Both the position numbers and the translations under genes were made by a program. Below the pieces are notes generated by a model that was given only the letters and a program-made list of their open reading frames with translations, was not told the origin of the DNA and ran no database searches. Shown here in pieces: positions 48,212 through 56,719 of a DNA stretch of 64,000 nt; positions within the stretch are counted from its first letter, which is position 1; every line of letters starts with the position of its first letter. The stretch comes from Clostridiales bacterium (lineage in GTDB: Bacteria > Bacillota > Clostridia > Christensenellales > Pumilibacteraceae). The stretch covers positions 117,226 through 181,225 of the forward strand of contig SVHU01000002.1 of the NCBI GenBank assembly GCA_015055625.1, given 5' to 3'.

Positions 48212-48225
48212 CTAAAAGCCCTCCA

Positions 48226-48651
48226 TTAACCTTCAACTACAACGCCCATAGAACGAGCGGTACCTGCTACCATGCTCATTGCTGCCTCAAGTGATGCTGC
48301 GTTAAGGTCGGGCATCTTGAGCTCTGCAATTTCTTTTACCTGAGCTGTGGTAATCTTTGCAACTTTCGCGCTGTTGGGCTTAGCCGAACCGCTTTCGATT
48401 TTGCAAGCCTTCTTAATAAGAACTGCCGCGGGGGGAGTCTTAAGAACGAAAGTAAACGATCTGTCTGCGAAAATAGAGATAACTACGGGGATGATAAGTC
48501 CTTCCTGACCTCTAGTCTTTTCATTGAATTCCTTAGTGAATCCAGGAATGTTGATACCGTGAGGACCAAGCGATGAACCAACGGGGGGGCCGGGGGTTGC
48601 TTTACCTGCCGGTAACTGAAGCTTTACAACTGCTTGTAACTTCTTAGGCAT
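48226..48651 (-). CDS. rplK: Ribosomal protein L11
   Basis: 141-residue L11 ([38 protein letters not shown]-terminal [13 protein letters not shown]), part of the GTPase-associated centre. Confidence 0.98.
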   Translation of the reverse strand: MPKKLQAVVKLQLPAGKATPGPPVGSSLGPHGINIPGFTKEFNEKTRGQEGLIIPVVISIFADRSFTFVLKTPPAAVLIKKACKIESGSAKPNSAKVAKITTAQVKEIAELKMPDLNAASLEAAMSMVAGTARSMGVVVEG

Positions 48652-48736
48652 AATAATGTTTCTCCTTGTAAAAATTTTTATTTATACAATCGTGGTATTA
48701 GCGGACTTTTCGTCCTCCCAGAATGTACTAGATTGA
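48652..48736 (-). other. Structured nusG-rplK gap, candidate rplK leader element
   Basis: The 85-base gap contains, on the minus strand, GGGAGGACGAAAAGTCCGC followed by TAATACCACGATT. GGAC and GTCC can pair around a GAAAA loop. A similar short conserved element between nusG and rplK occurs in many bacteria and is linked to L1 or L11 autoregulation; assignment here is tentative. Confidence 0.45.
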
Positions 48737-49282
48737 TTATTCCGCAGAAATGCTTTCGAGCTTTTCTACCGAAGAAAGCTCTAGTTCTACGGGGGTGAGA
48801 TGTCCGAACATACTTACGGTTATTTTACACTTTCCGCTTGCAAGATCGATACTGTCTACCGTTCCTACAAAGCCTTCAAACGAACCGTCAACAATCTTAA
48901 CGGACTCGCCAACCTCAAAGTTAACTTCGGTTACTTCTCTCTTTTCGAGGTGCAACTTCTTTACTTCCTCGTCAGTTAAAGGAAGAGGTCTTCCCTGAGG
49001 ACCAACGAATCCTGTTACGCCTCTCGTGTTTGTTACCATATGCCACATACTGTTGTCGTAAATCATCTTAACGAACACGTACGTGGGCATAAGTCTACGC
49101 TGAACAATTTTCTTTTTACCGTTCTTTTCTTCAACCACGTCTTCCATAAGGATTACGGTTTCAAGAAGACGGTCTTCCATGTCGTTCTTCTTAAATACGA
49201 GCAATAGGTTTTCTTTAACCATATTTTCATAGCCCGAGTAAGTGTGAAGAACGTACCATTTTGCACTCTGATTCTCTTCCAT
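48737..49282 (-). CDS. nusG: Transcription factor NusG
   Basis: 181-residue NusG: NGN domain (KWYVLHTYSGYENMVKENLL, then PTYVFVKMIYDNSMWHMVTNTRGVTGFVG) and C-terminal KOW domain (GESVKIVDGSFEGFVGTVDSID). Binds RNA polymerase and couples it to ribosomes or Rho. Confidence 0.98.
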   Translation of the reverse strand: MEENQSAKWYVLHTYSGYENMVKENLLLVFKKNDMEDRLLETVILMEDVVEEKNGKKKIVQRRLMPTYVFVKMIYDNSMWHMVTNTRGVTGFVGPQGRPLPLTDEEVKKLHLEKREVTEVNFEVGESVKIVDGSFEGFVGTVDSIDLASGKCKITVSMFGHLTPVELELSSVEKLESISAE

Positions 49283-49303
49283 ATTAAATCCTTATTCCCG
49301 CAA

Positions 49304-49540
49304 TTAAAGCTGTCCGGTAAACCAGTTGAATACTAGACCTAAAAGGCTGTCTATTCCAATAAGCAAAACGAGGAAAGCCACCGTAACGCCTAATACAACA
49401 AAAAGTTGTTTTACGACAGTATTCATTTTTGGCCACGTAACTTTTTTAAGCTCGATAAAGATAGACTTGAACCATCTACCTAAACGGCTGAAAAATCCGG
49501 GTTTCTTTTTTGCCTTTTGTTCGGTTGCTTGTTTAGCCAT
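49304..49540 (-). CDS. secE: Preprotein translocase subunit SecE
   Basis: 78-residue SecE with a basic cytoplasmic N-terminus, an amphipathic segment (FIELKKVTWPKMNTVVKQ, the conserved VTWP motif) and one membrane helix. Stabilises SecY. Confidence 0.96.
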   Translation of the reverse strand: MAKQATEQKAKKKPGFFSRLGRWFKSIFIELKKVTWPKMNTVVKQLFVVLGVTVAFLVLLIGIDSLLGLVFNWFTGQL

Positions 49541-49558
49541 TTCCTTCTCCTTAAAGAA

Positions 49559-49708
49559 TTACTTGGTTTCCTTGTGCATAGTATGCTTCTTGCAGAACTT
49601 GCAATACTTCTTCATTTCAAGTCTGTCAGGATCATTCTTCTTATTTTTCATATTGTCATAGTTTCTCTGATGACATTCTGTGCAAGCAAGAGTAATTTTA
49701 TTTCTCAT
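49559..49708 (-). CDS. rpmG: Ribosomal protein L33, zinc form
   Basis: 49-residue L33 ([19 protein letters not shown], then [21 protein letters not shown]) with two Cys-x2-Cys pairs. It is the first gene of the rpmG-secE-nusG-rplK-rplA-rplJ-rplL run. Confidence 0.97.
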   Translation of the reverse strand: MRNKITLACTECHQRNYDNMKNKKNDPDRLEMKKYCKFCKKHTMHKETK

Positions 49709-49771
49709 TTTACTGTGCCTCCTGTTGATTGATTACTTAAAAATACACCCCTTACAAAGTGGCGCTGAACT

Positions 49772-49800
49772 AGAATACCACTTTAAAGGACGATTGTCAA
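49772..49800 (-). promoter_or_regulatory. Promoter of the rpmG-rplL operon
   Basis: Minus-strand TTGACA (49795-49800), 17-base spacer, TATTCT (49772-49777), about 60 bases upstream of rpmG. Confidence 0.7.
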
Positions 49801-49873
49801 GCAAATTTAAGCAATTTTATATTTAAAATCGAGCTTAATTTTGCTTTTAATAAAAATATCCAGCTGATTAATA

Positions 49874-50410
49874 TTAGCGTTTTTTAGTTTTACTTATCCT
49901 GTCGGATATTATGATCGCCGACGACGAGAGGAAAAAGTCGGCAGGCAAACACGCTATGGCGAAAATCGCAGACGCTACCCATACTCCTGTTTTTTCCTGC
50001 ATAACGTATAGCGCTGACTCTGCACCTGTTACTAGCATAGCCAAACTCATTAGCGCAAACGAGGAAAAGAAAAAATATGCATACGCAATAGGTCCTCTTA
50101 TAAATGCCGTTTTATCCGTATATTTTAGCTTTCTTAAAACGTGAGCCAGTACCGTATATGGAATAAAAAGTACAACTAGCGTAAAAAACGTAATAGACAA
50201 ACCACCGGTAAAAACAAAAGATAATAGTCCCGTCACAAACACAAAGGACATTCCTCCGCCCCAACCCGTCATCTTAAACGCCATAATTCCTACTAGCGAC
50301 ACCAACGCTAGCGGTACGGTTTTTGCTGGAATTACGTAATGAGTCAGCGTAGTTATCGCAACGGCAAGCGCGCAAAATACAGCTACGTACGCAATAGACT
50401 TGCTTTTCAT
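49874..50410 (-). CDS. Integral membrane protein, ECF S-component-like
   Basis: 178 residues with five or six hydrophobic segments and a short basic C-terminus (SDRISKTKKR). The pattern of an N-terminal helix (SIAYVAVFCALAVAITTL) followed by glycine-rich membrane segments recalls the substrate-binding S components of ECF vitamin transporters, but I see no diagnostic motif. No EcfA/T genes are present in the window. It starts 4 bases after the end of the J-domain gene and is likely co-expressed with it. Confidence 0.65.
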   Translation of the reverse strand: MKSKSIAYVAVFCALAVAITTLTHYVIPAKTVPLALVSLVGIMAFKMTGWGGGMSFVFVTGLLSFVFTGGLSITFFTLVVLFIPYTVLAHVLRKLKYTDKTAFIRGPIAYAYFFFSSFALMSLAMLVTGAESALYVMQEKTGVWVASAIFAIACLPADFFLSSSAIIISDRISKTKKR

Positions 50411-50413
50411 AAC

Positions 50414-51106
50414 TTAGCAACGACAACAAAGGTCGCAACACATGGACATAAGACAGTAAGTAGAACAACAATTAAGAAGGCTATTCCCCGCATTCATATT
50501 CTGTTGCTCATACTGATAACGTTGGTCTTCAGAATGTAAATTTTCGGGATTTGCATTCTTATTTCCTATAATCTGATTGAGCTTATCAAGCGTACGCTTA
50601 TACTTTTCGTTTGTAGGATCGGCATTTACAGCCATTTCAAGATGCTTTTTACACTCTGAAATCCACTCACGATTGTAATAAATTCGCGATTGCAAATAAT
50701 GCCACTCTGCATTTCTATCCGAAATATTGTCCAAAACACGTTGAGCCTCGTCAATCTTTTTCTCCTTAATAAGAGAATCGGCGTAAGCAAGCGCGTCTTT
50801 TTCGTCACTTTCGGTTTTCACTTCCTCGCTTCTAAGCTCTTCAGCTTCTACCTTTATTTGCTCGCTTTCAGACTCAGGGGATTCGGTTGCTGTGAATTTT
50901 GTAGAAGTTTCTTTAGATTTAAGATCTTCGCAAATATCAATCCAAGCGTTCTCAAGGTCATTAAGGTTTCTTGCCGCCTTCATGCCTTCAGCGCCCGGCT
51001 GAAATCTACCCTCCGAATATACCGCTTTAAGCTCTTTGTATTTGCTTTCAAGTTCTTCTTTGCTTGCACTTCTGTCAAGCCCTAAAATCGAATATGGATC
51101 TTTCAT
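50414..51106 (-). CDS. Degenerate J-domain protein with Cys-rich tail
   Basis: 230 residues. Residues 1-65 resemble a J domain (DPYSILGLDRSASKEELESKYKELK) but the HPD tripeptide needed to stimulate DnaK is missing. An acidic linker follows, then a TPR-like helical repeat (EWHYLQSRIYYNREWISECKKHLEMAVNADPTNEKY), and a C-terminus with eight cysteines in the last 23 residues (LNCCSTYCLMSMCCDLCCRC). I recall similar J-domain proteins with such tails beside DUF5685 genes in other Bacillota. The start MKDP at 51106 has GGAG at good spacing; an upstream in-frame TTG does not. Confidence 0.78.
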   Translation of the reverse strand: MKDPYSILGLDRSASKEELESKYKELKAVYSEGRFQPGAEGMKAARNLNDLENAWIDICEDLKSKETSTKFTATESPESESEQIKVEAEELRSEEVKTESDEKDALAYADSLIKEKKIDEAQRVLDNISDRNAEWHYLQSRIYYNREWISECKKHLEMAVNADPTNEKYKRTLDKLNQIIGNKNANPENLHSEDQRYQYEQQNMNAGNSLLNCCSTYCLMSMCCDLCCRC

Positions 51107-51120
51107 TTTAATCTCCAATT

Positions 51121-51183
51121 CCCACGTGGGAAATATTTTTTATAATGTCGCGTGCACACGTATATATTAATAATTAATTATTA
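51121..51183. repeat. Palindromes upstream of the J-domain gene
   Basis: CCCACGTGGG (51121-51130) is a perfect 10-bp palindrome 14 bases before the start codon, and TAATAATTAATTATTA (51168-51183) is a perfect 16-bp AT palindrome. Either may be a regulator site; the 124-bp gap holds nothing else. Confidence 0.45.
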
Positions 51184-51230
51184 GTTATACATATTTTCAT
51201 TAATTATATTGGCGTTGCAAACACAAATTG

Positions 51231-52088
51231 TTAGATTTTTTGAGGTTTGCGTCCTGCAAACACGTCGTCAGCTCTACGCTTTAATCCGTAGTGCATTATG
51301 TTTTTCAAGAGCAAATAGCTTTGGTTGTAACTTCTATCATTAAAAGCGCAAATAGCTTTATTAATAGTGCCGTACACAGAAAATTCCATTTCCTTGCCGT
51401 ACTTTTGCATAAAATCCACTTTATTTTTATATTCTCCGTACGAGGCAATAAATGGATTATAGTTTCCGCTCTTCGCATCGTCCTCTATATCGTCGACAGC
51501 GTCGATAAGGTAAATATACTTACCAACGTTGTACGCCAGCGAATACACGTTTTCGTCGCAAGATGGAATAACTAGCTCAAATATCTCTTTTAACATTCTA
51601 CCAAAGCAATCACTTACTTTGTCGATAACTTTCTCGTTAGCCCGTTCCATTTCTCTTAGCTTTTGGTAATAACTATCTATTATCGTATCAGCTTCAGGGA
51701 ATATTAATTTCGCCTTTTTGACCTGTTTACTGAATAACGTATTCAAGATTTTGCGACTTTTTTTACCGTCTATAATATCGTCTTGAAGCTTGTAATAAAC
51801 AAGCAACACAGCGATTGCAGACACTTTACGCATAAGCGGATTGTCTTTTACTATAAGCTTTTTCTGGAACGGATTTGCAATGCAACTCTCATTTGTTAAT
51901 TGTACAGGATAATTAAGACAATCGTGTGATAAAATGCTTAAAAATGTAATATCATACGTTGTGCAAACTCTGGTAAGATTGCCGTATTCCTGTTTTACTG
52001 TTTTACACACACCGCAATAAAAAGCTCTATAAAGCGCATTTTCTTGGGGCGTGAGTTTTTCCTTGTCTACAACGACGTAACCAAACAT
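51231..52088 (-). CDS. DUF5685 family protein
   Basis: 285 residues starting MFGYVVVDKEKLTPQENALYRAFYCGVCKTVKQEYGN, the signature of DUF5685: a CGxC motif and further conserved Cys (HDCLNYP, ESCIANP). The rest is helical and resembles, by feel, an isoprenoid-synthase-like helical bundle with acidic patches (KLQDDIIDGK, LIDAVDDIEDDAKSGNYNPF). The DDIxDG and DDxEDD patches are typical of metal-dependent prenyl-type folds; activity is unproven. Its start overlaps the trpS stop by one base. Confidence 0.8.
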   Translation of the reverse strand: MFGYVVVDKEKLTPQENALYRAFYCGVCKTVKQEYGNLTRVCTTYDITFLSILSHDCLNYPVQLTNESCIANPFQKKLIVKDNPLMRKVSAIAVLLVYYKLQDDIIDGKKSRKILNTLFSKQVKKAKLIFPEADTIIDSYYQKLREMERANEKVIDKVSDCFGRMLKEIFELVIPSCDENVYSLAYNVGKYIYLIDAVDDIEDDAKSGNYNPFIASYGEYKNKVDFMQKYGKEMEFSVYGTINKAICAFNDRSYNQSYLLLKNIMHYGLKRRADDVFAGRKPQKI

Positions 52089-53083
52089 TATCTTACAAGA
52101 CCAACCTTGCGGTAAACCTTGGAAAGGGTTTTGTTTGCAAGGTACGAAGCTTTTTGAGCGCCCTGTTTCATAATCTCGTCAAGGTACGACTTGTCGGCAA
52201 TAAGTTTGTTGTACTCTGCTCTTATTGGCTTAAAGAACTCCACAACGCATTCGCCTACGCCGTTTTTAAGAGTTGCGTAGTCTGCTGATGCAAAACGAGC
52301 TTCCGCCTCTTCAATAGAACAGCCTGCAAATACCGAATAAATCGTAAGAAGATTGCTGATTCCCGGCTTGTTTTTAACGTCATATCTTACAACAGTTTCG
52401 CTGTCCGTTACCGCACGCTTGAACTTACGCATCATGGTATCCGGATCATCCAAAAGGAAGATCGTACCGTTTTCGTTATCGTCCGTCTTACCCATTTTTG
52501 CGGTGGGATCGGCAAGCGAATAAATCTTAGAGCCCTTTTTGCCAGTTATTCCCTCGGGAACAACGAAAGTGGGGCTGTACTTATTATTAAATCTTTCCGC
52601 AATCGTACGGGCAAGTTCGAGATGCTGAAGCTGATCTTTTCCAACAGGCACATAGTCTGCTTTATATAAAAGAATATCTGCTGCCATAAGAGTGGGATAC
52701 GCGAAAAGTCCTACGTTTACGTTTTGAGGAGCTTTTGCGCTCTTGTCCTTAAACTGAGTCATACGCTTTGCTTCACCAAACTGCGTAAAGCAGTTGAGAA
52801 TCCAGGCAAGCTCTGCATGCGCAGGCACGTGTGATTGAAGGAAAAGCGTGCATTTCTGAGGATCAAGTCCTATTGCAAGGAAAAACGCCATAAAATCATA
52901 ACTGCGTTTACGAAGCATTGCAGGATTGCAATCTACCGTAAGCGAGTGTAAATCGGCAACGGCATACAAACAATCGTAGTCGTTGGTCATATCTATCATA
53001 TTTTTAAGCGCGCCGATATAATTACCGATGGTAAGATCGCCCGTGGGTTTAAGCGCACTAAATACTATCTTTTTCTCGTCCAT
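52088..53083 (-). CDS. trpS: Tryptophan--tRNA ligase
   Basis: 331-residue class I synthetase. The HIGH-equivalent is LKPTGDLTIGNYIGALKN. The KMSKS loop reads AKMGKTDDN, so both serines of the consensus are changed (Ser to Gly, Ser to Thr); the catalytic lysines remain. VGKDQLQHLELARTIAERFN is the tryptophan-binding region. No T-box leader is present upstream; it is inside an operon 16 bases after thrC. Confidence 0.96.
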   Translation of the reverse strand: MDEKKIVFSALKPTGDLTIGNYIGALKNMIDMTNDYDCLYAVADLHSLTVDCNPAMLRKRSYDFMAFFLAIGLDPQKCTLFLQSHVPAHAELAWILNCFTQFGEAKRMTQFKDKSAKAPQNVNVGLFAYPTLMAADILLYKADYVPVGKDQLQHLELARTIAERFNNKYSPTFVVPEGITGKKGSKIYSLADPTAKMGKTDDNENGTIFLLDDPDTMMRKFKRAVTDSETVVRYDVKNKPGISNLLTIYSVFAGCSIEEAEARFASADYATLKNGVGECVVEFFKPIRAEYNKLIADKSYLDEIMKQGAQKASYLANKTLSKVYRKVGLVR

Positions 53084-53099
53084 TTAATTTCTCCTGAAG

Positions 53100-54581
53100 T
53101 TATTTTTTTACGTAAGCAAGCACAACGGAAGGAACTTCTTCCTTATTTACCGAATCCGTATGCAATTTTTTGAGCGAAGGAAGCTCTTTGAGTGAATCGG
53201 GAAGAGGAAGAGCTGTTACGTTTTCCAACTTTTCAAGCGCCTTCATTTCGTCCTTTTCGGGCTTTTCGCCAATCGCAATAAGAACGTCATTTACAAACTT
53301 GTAAGGACTTGCGGTGGATAAAACAACCGTCTTATGCTCGTCATCCGTTTCTGCAACAAACTTTTCGTAAACGTAAAGACCAACCGATGTATGCGTATCC
53401 GCGATATATCCGTACTCGTCGAAATATCTACCCAAAGTATCCTCAACTTCGTCCTCTCCTGCACATCCTGCATAGAAGTCTTCTCTGAGTTTTTTAAGCT
53501 CTGCTTCCGTAATGGAATACGTCTTTTCTGTCTTAAGTTGAGCCATACGTGTTGCGGTAACCTTATCATTTCTACCCGAAAGCTCGAACACAAGACGCTC
53601 CAAATTTGAGCTGATAAGAATATCCATAGAAGGGCTTGTTGTCTTGTAAAACTCTCTATTTATATCGTACTCGCCCTTTGTAATAAAGTCGGTAAGCACG
53701 TTGTTCTTATTGGACGCGCAAATGAGCTTGTTTACGGGAAGTCCCATCTGCTTTGCATAATAGCCCGCCAAAATATTTCCGAAGTTTCCGGAAGGAACAC
53801 AGAAGTTTACGCCCTCACCAAGCTCTATTTCTCCGCTTGCAAGCAAGTCTGCGTATGCTGAGAAATAATAGGTGATCTGCGGTACAAGTCTACCCCAGTT
53901 AATAGAGTTTGCAGACGAGAGTTTTACTCCGTTTTCAAGCAACTTTTCTGCCATTTCCTTGTCTGTAAAAATCTTTTTAACCGCAGTCTGGGCATCATCA
54001 AAATTACCCTTTATAGCGCAAACCTTAACGTTGTTTCCACGCTGAGTCATCATCTGAAGTTTTTGAAGATCGCTTACGCCCTCTTCGGGATAAAGTACGA
54101 TAATATCAGTACCCTCAACGTCCTTAAAGCCCTCAAGCGCTGCTTTACCCGTATCTCCGCTGGTTGCAACCAAAATAAGGGTACGCTCTTTAGCGCCTAT
54201 AAGTTTTTTTGACGATGTCATAAGATAAGGAAGAAGAGTAAGTGCGATATCCTTGAACGCATGTGTAGGGCCGTGCCACAACTCCATAACGAAAAGATTT
54301 TCATCAAGTTTCACAACGGGAGCAGGCTCTCCGTCAAACTTAGAGTACGCTTTGTTTGCACTGTCAAGCAAAGATTCATAACCGATTTCGGGTACGAATT
54401 TGTCGATAATAAACGCCGCGCGCTCGGCATATTCCATTTCGGTAAAAGCTTCGATATCTTCGTTTGTAACCTTAGGAAAAGACTGGGGAACGAAAAGTCC
54501 TCCGTCATTGCTAAGACCTTTAACGATAGCTTCGCTTCCTTTAACGTTTACGCTGATATCTCTGGTGCTGATAAATTTCAT
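53100..54581 (-). CDS. thrC: Threonine synthase
   Basis: 493-residue PLP enzyme converting O-phosphohomoserine to threonine. The PLP lysine is in ELWHGPTHAFKDIALTLLPYLM; LVATSGDTGKAALEGF binds the cofactor phosphate, and SSANSINWGRLVPQITYYFSAY is typical of the long (E. coli/yeast-like) class. Homoserine kinase and dehydrogenase are not nearby. Confidence 0.96.
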   Translation of the reverse strand: MKFISTRDISVNVKGSEAIVKGLSNDGGLFVPQSFPKVTNEDIEAFTEMEYAERAAFIIDKFVPEIGYESLLDSANKAYSKFDGEPAPVVKLDENLFVMELWHGPTHAFKDIALTLLPYLMTSSKKLIGAKERTLILVATSGDTGKAALEGFKDVEGTDIIVLYPEEGVSDLQKLQMMTQRGNNVKVCAIKGNFDDAQTAVKKIFTDKEMAEKLLENGVKLSSANSINWGRLVPQITYYFSAYADLLASGEIELGEGVNFCVPSGNFGNILAGYYAKQMGLPVNKLICASNKNNVLTDFITKGEYDINREFYKTTSPSMDILISSNLERLVFELSGRNDKVTATRMAQLKTEKTYSITEAELKKLREDFYAGCAGEDEVEDTLGRYFDEYGYIADTHTSVGLYVYEKFVAETDDEHKTVVLSTASPYKFVNDVLIAIGEKPEKDEMKALEKLENVTALPLPDSLKELPSLKKLHTDSVNKEEVPSVVLAYVKK

Positions 54582-54600
54582 ACTAACCTCTTATATTTTT

Positions 54601-55002
54601 CTAGATATATTTTTTCATATAGTCAGGAACTTTCTCTACCGATACGGTAAAGGTAAAATCCACTTTATGGTCGGACGACAGCAGATCTATATCCTTATAA
54701 ATATTTTCCATATCTTCCACTTTCATACAGGTAAATCTTGCCAAACCATCCACAAATATGTCGGTTATGTCATAATTTCCCGCAAGTAGCCCCTTAAAGA
54801 ACGGAACACAACACTTTTCGCACGCAATCCCATAATCTTGCACGCACACGAATCTTACCTTGTTTGAAACTGACGGCGAGTGGTCTTTTCTGTCTGTTAT
54901 AAACAAAACAACACCCTTACTTTTTTCTGCTCGGTCATTAGCCTTCTCGATAATTTTAGCAGTCTTTCCGCTTCCCTTAAGTCCGTAGATAATGTTAATC
55001 AT
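54601..55002 (-). CDS. Small P-loop NTPase-like protein
   Basis: 133 residues. A Walker A motif opens the protein (IIYGLKGSGKTAKIIEKANDRA). A possible Walker B is DITDIFVDGLARF. No further domain is present, so it may be a minimal ATPase or kinase-like protein of unknown function. It precedes thrC by 19 bases; the ribosome-binding region is AGGGGGATG. The second inserted element lies 60 bases upstream. Confidence 0.75.
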   Translation of the reverse strand: MINIIYGLKGSGKTAKIIEKANDRAEKSKGVVLFITDRKDHSPSVSNKVRFVCVQDYGIACEKCCVPFFKGLLAGNYDITDIFVDGLARFTCMKVEDMENIYKDIDLLSSDHKVDFTFTVSVEKVPDYMKKYI

Positions 55003-55062
55003 ACTATCATCCCCCTATTATTAAATTTTTATTTTTTCCGCTTTTGCGGATATATTACTTTT

Positions 55063-55235
55063 GGCTATGTCACAAAATATGGTTGATTAGCCATAAGGCG
55101 ATTTGACGAGAAAATCACAAGAAAGACAAGTATATTTACGAAGGCGCGTACCTGCAGGGTACGTAACTGAGTAAATTACGCAGTATTTCGTAGTGGGCTT
55201 TCCGTCCAAAATCAACCGTAGATTGGGACAGCGCC
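55063..55235. mobile_element. MITE-like inserted element, copy 2
   Basis: A 173-bp relative of the element at 1320-1488, in the same orientation relative to the adjacent minus-strand gene. Terminal inverted repeats match at 20 of 26 positions (left end GGCTATGTCACAA, right end inward GGCGCTGTCCCAA, both reaching GGTTGATT). The perfect 8-bp duplication TTACTTTT is at 55055-55062 and 55236-55243. Internally the 16-base GCAGTATTTCGTAGTG is shared exactly with copy 1, and GTACC / GGTAC can form a hairpin. The right duplication begins with the TAA stop of the upstream citrate synthase gene. Confidence 0.88.
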
Positions 55236-56660
55236 TTACTTTTTATTATAAGTTCCGATTTCTTCCCAAAGCTTGTTCTGCAAAACCTTGTGGAAAGAAG
55301 AATCGAACATTCTTACCATATCGTCAAGCTCTCCGTCGCCAAATACGGTATTTCTTCCGCCTGCATATTCCTTATCTACCTGTTCTTTTATTGACAAGCA
55401 CACAGGGTTGCTCTTATTGAGAGAGTACTCGGTGGGAACTCCATAGTAAGAATTGATCCAGTATGCAATTCCTGCAAGACCGGAAGTGTTGGAAATGGAT
55501 ACAACAGGCTTTCTACCAAGAATTTTCTCAGTATCAAAAACGTTGTAGATTTCCTCGTCTTTAAGCAAACCATCCGCATGAATACCTGCTCTTGTGGTAT
55601 TAAACGCCTTTCCGACAAATGGGGTATGAGGAGGAATGCTATAACCAATCTCATTTTCGAAATACTCTGCAATCTCTGTAATAGCAGTAAGATCCATACC
55701 GTCCAACGTTCCTTTTAGCTGAGCATATTCAATACACATAGCTTCGGTAGGACAGTTACCTGTTCTTTCTCCAATTCCAAGCAAAGAACAGTTGATGCTA
55801 CTACATCCGTAAAGCCAAGCAGTGGTAGCATTGCTTACAACCTTATAAAAATCGTTATGACCGTGCCACTCCAAAAGCTCGGGAGGAACGTCTGCGTAAG
55901 TGTTAAGACCGTAAATAATACCCTGAACACTTCTAGGAAGAGCTGCGCCAGGGAAGGATACACCATAGCCAAGCGTATCACAAGCTCTGATTTTAATAGG
56001 AACTCCACTTTCCTTAGAAAGGTTCATAAGCTCCAACGCAAAAGGAACTACAAAACCATAAAAATCAGCTCTAGTTATATCTTCAAAATGACATCTAGGT
56101 CTAATTCCTGCATCAAGAGCACTCTTTACAATACCAAGATACTTATCAAGAGCCTTTTTTCTGTCAAGGTTCATCTTTTTATAGATATGATAATCCGAAC
56201 AGCTTACCAAAATACCAGTTTCGGGAATATCCATTTCCTTTACAAGCTGGAAGTCCTTTTCGTTTGCTCTAATCCAGCTAGTAATTTCAGGGAACTTGTA
56301 TCCGAGTTCTTGACATTTTCTTACAGCTTCTCTATCCTTTTCACTGTAAAGAAAAAATTCTGACGCTCTAATAATTCCCTTAGGTCCGCCAAGTTTTGCC
56401 ATAAGTTTATAAAGATCTACTATCTGCTTTACGGTAAGAGGCGCAGTAGACTGCTGACCATCTCTAAACGAAGTATCGGTAATCCACCACTCATCGGGTG
56501 TGATCATAGGAACTTTACGGTCATTGAATGCAATTTTGGGAATTTCGTCATATGAGAAGAGATATCTATAAAGTTCGGGCTCTTCGGGATTTTTAAGAAT
56601 AAAGTCATGCTCCTGTCTTTCGAGCAATCCTCTTTTTTTGTTAAGTTTTAATTTTTCCAT
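55236..56660 (-). CDS. Re-citrate synthase-like HMGL/isopropylmalate synthase family enzyme
   Basis: 474 residues of the HMG-CoA lyase-like family. TDTSFRDGQQSTAP holds the catalytic Arg-Asp pair; the metal-binding histidines are in LLEWHGHNDFYKVV. The segments GGPKGIIRASEFFLYSEKDREAV, YHIYKKMNLDRKKALDKYLGIVKSALDAGIRPRCHFEDITRADFYGFVVPF (read in parts) match what I recall of the Clostridium kluyveri Re-citrate synthase, which makes citrate from oxaloacetate and acetyl-CoA in anaerobes lacking the usual enzyme. There is no regulatory leucine domain, so it is not LeuA. Start MEKLKL at 56660 follows GGAGG by 5 bases. It lies 59 bases after the aminotransferase gene. Confidence 0.85.
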   Translation of the reverse strand: MEKLKLNKKRGLLERQEHDFILKNPEEPELYRYLFSYDEIPKIAFNDRKVPMITPDEWWITDTSFRDGQQSTAPLTVKQIVDLYKLMAKLGGPKGIIRASEFFLYSEKDREAVRKCQELGYKFPEITSWIRANEKDFQLVKEMDIPETGILVSCSDYHIYKKMNLDRKKALDKYLGIVKSALDAGIRPRCHFEDITRADFYGFVVPFALELMNLSKESGVPIKIRACDTLGYGVSFPGAALPRSVQGIIYGLNTYADVPPELLEWHGHNDFYKVVSNATTAWLYGCSSINCSLLGIGERTGNCPTEAMCIEYAQLKGTLDGMDLTAITEIAEYFENEIGYSIPPHTPFVGKAFNTTRAGIHADGLLKDEEIYNVFDTEKILGRKPVVSISNTSGLAGIAYWINSYYGVPTEYSLNKSNPVCLSIKEQVDKEYAGGRNTVFGDGELDDMVRMFDSSFHKVLQNKLWEEIGTYNKK

Positions 56661-56719
56661 TGTTGCCTCCATTTTCTATTGCTAAAGAATATATTAGACG
56701 CTATACTGCGTTTTTTACG

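Noticed and set aside
55037..55052. Hairpin TCCGC-AAAA-GCGGA near the second inserted element
   Set aside because: On the minus strand it is followed by A rather than T runs, so it is not a terminator for the local genes.
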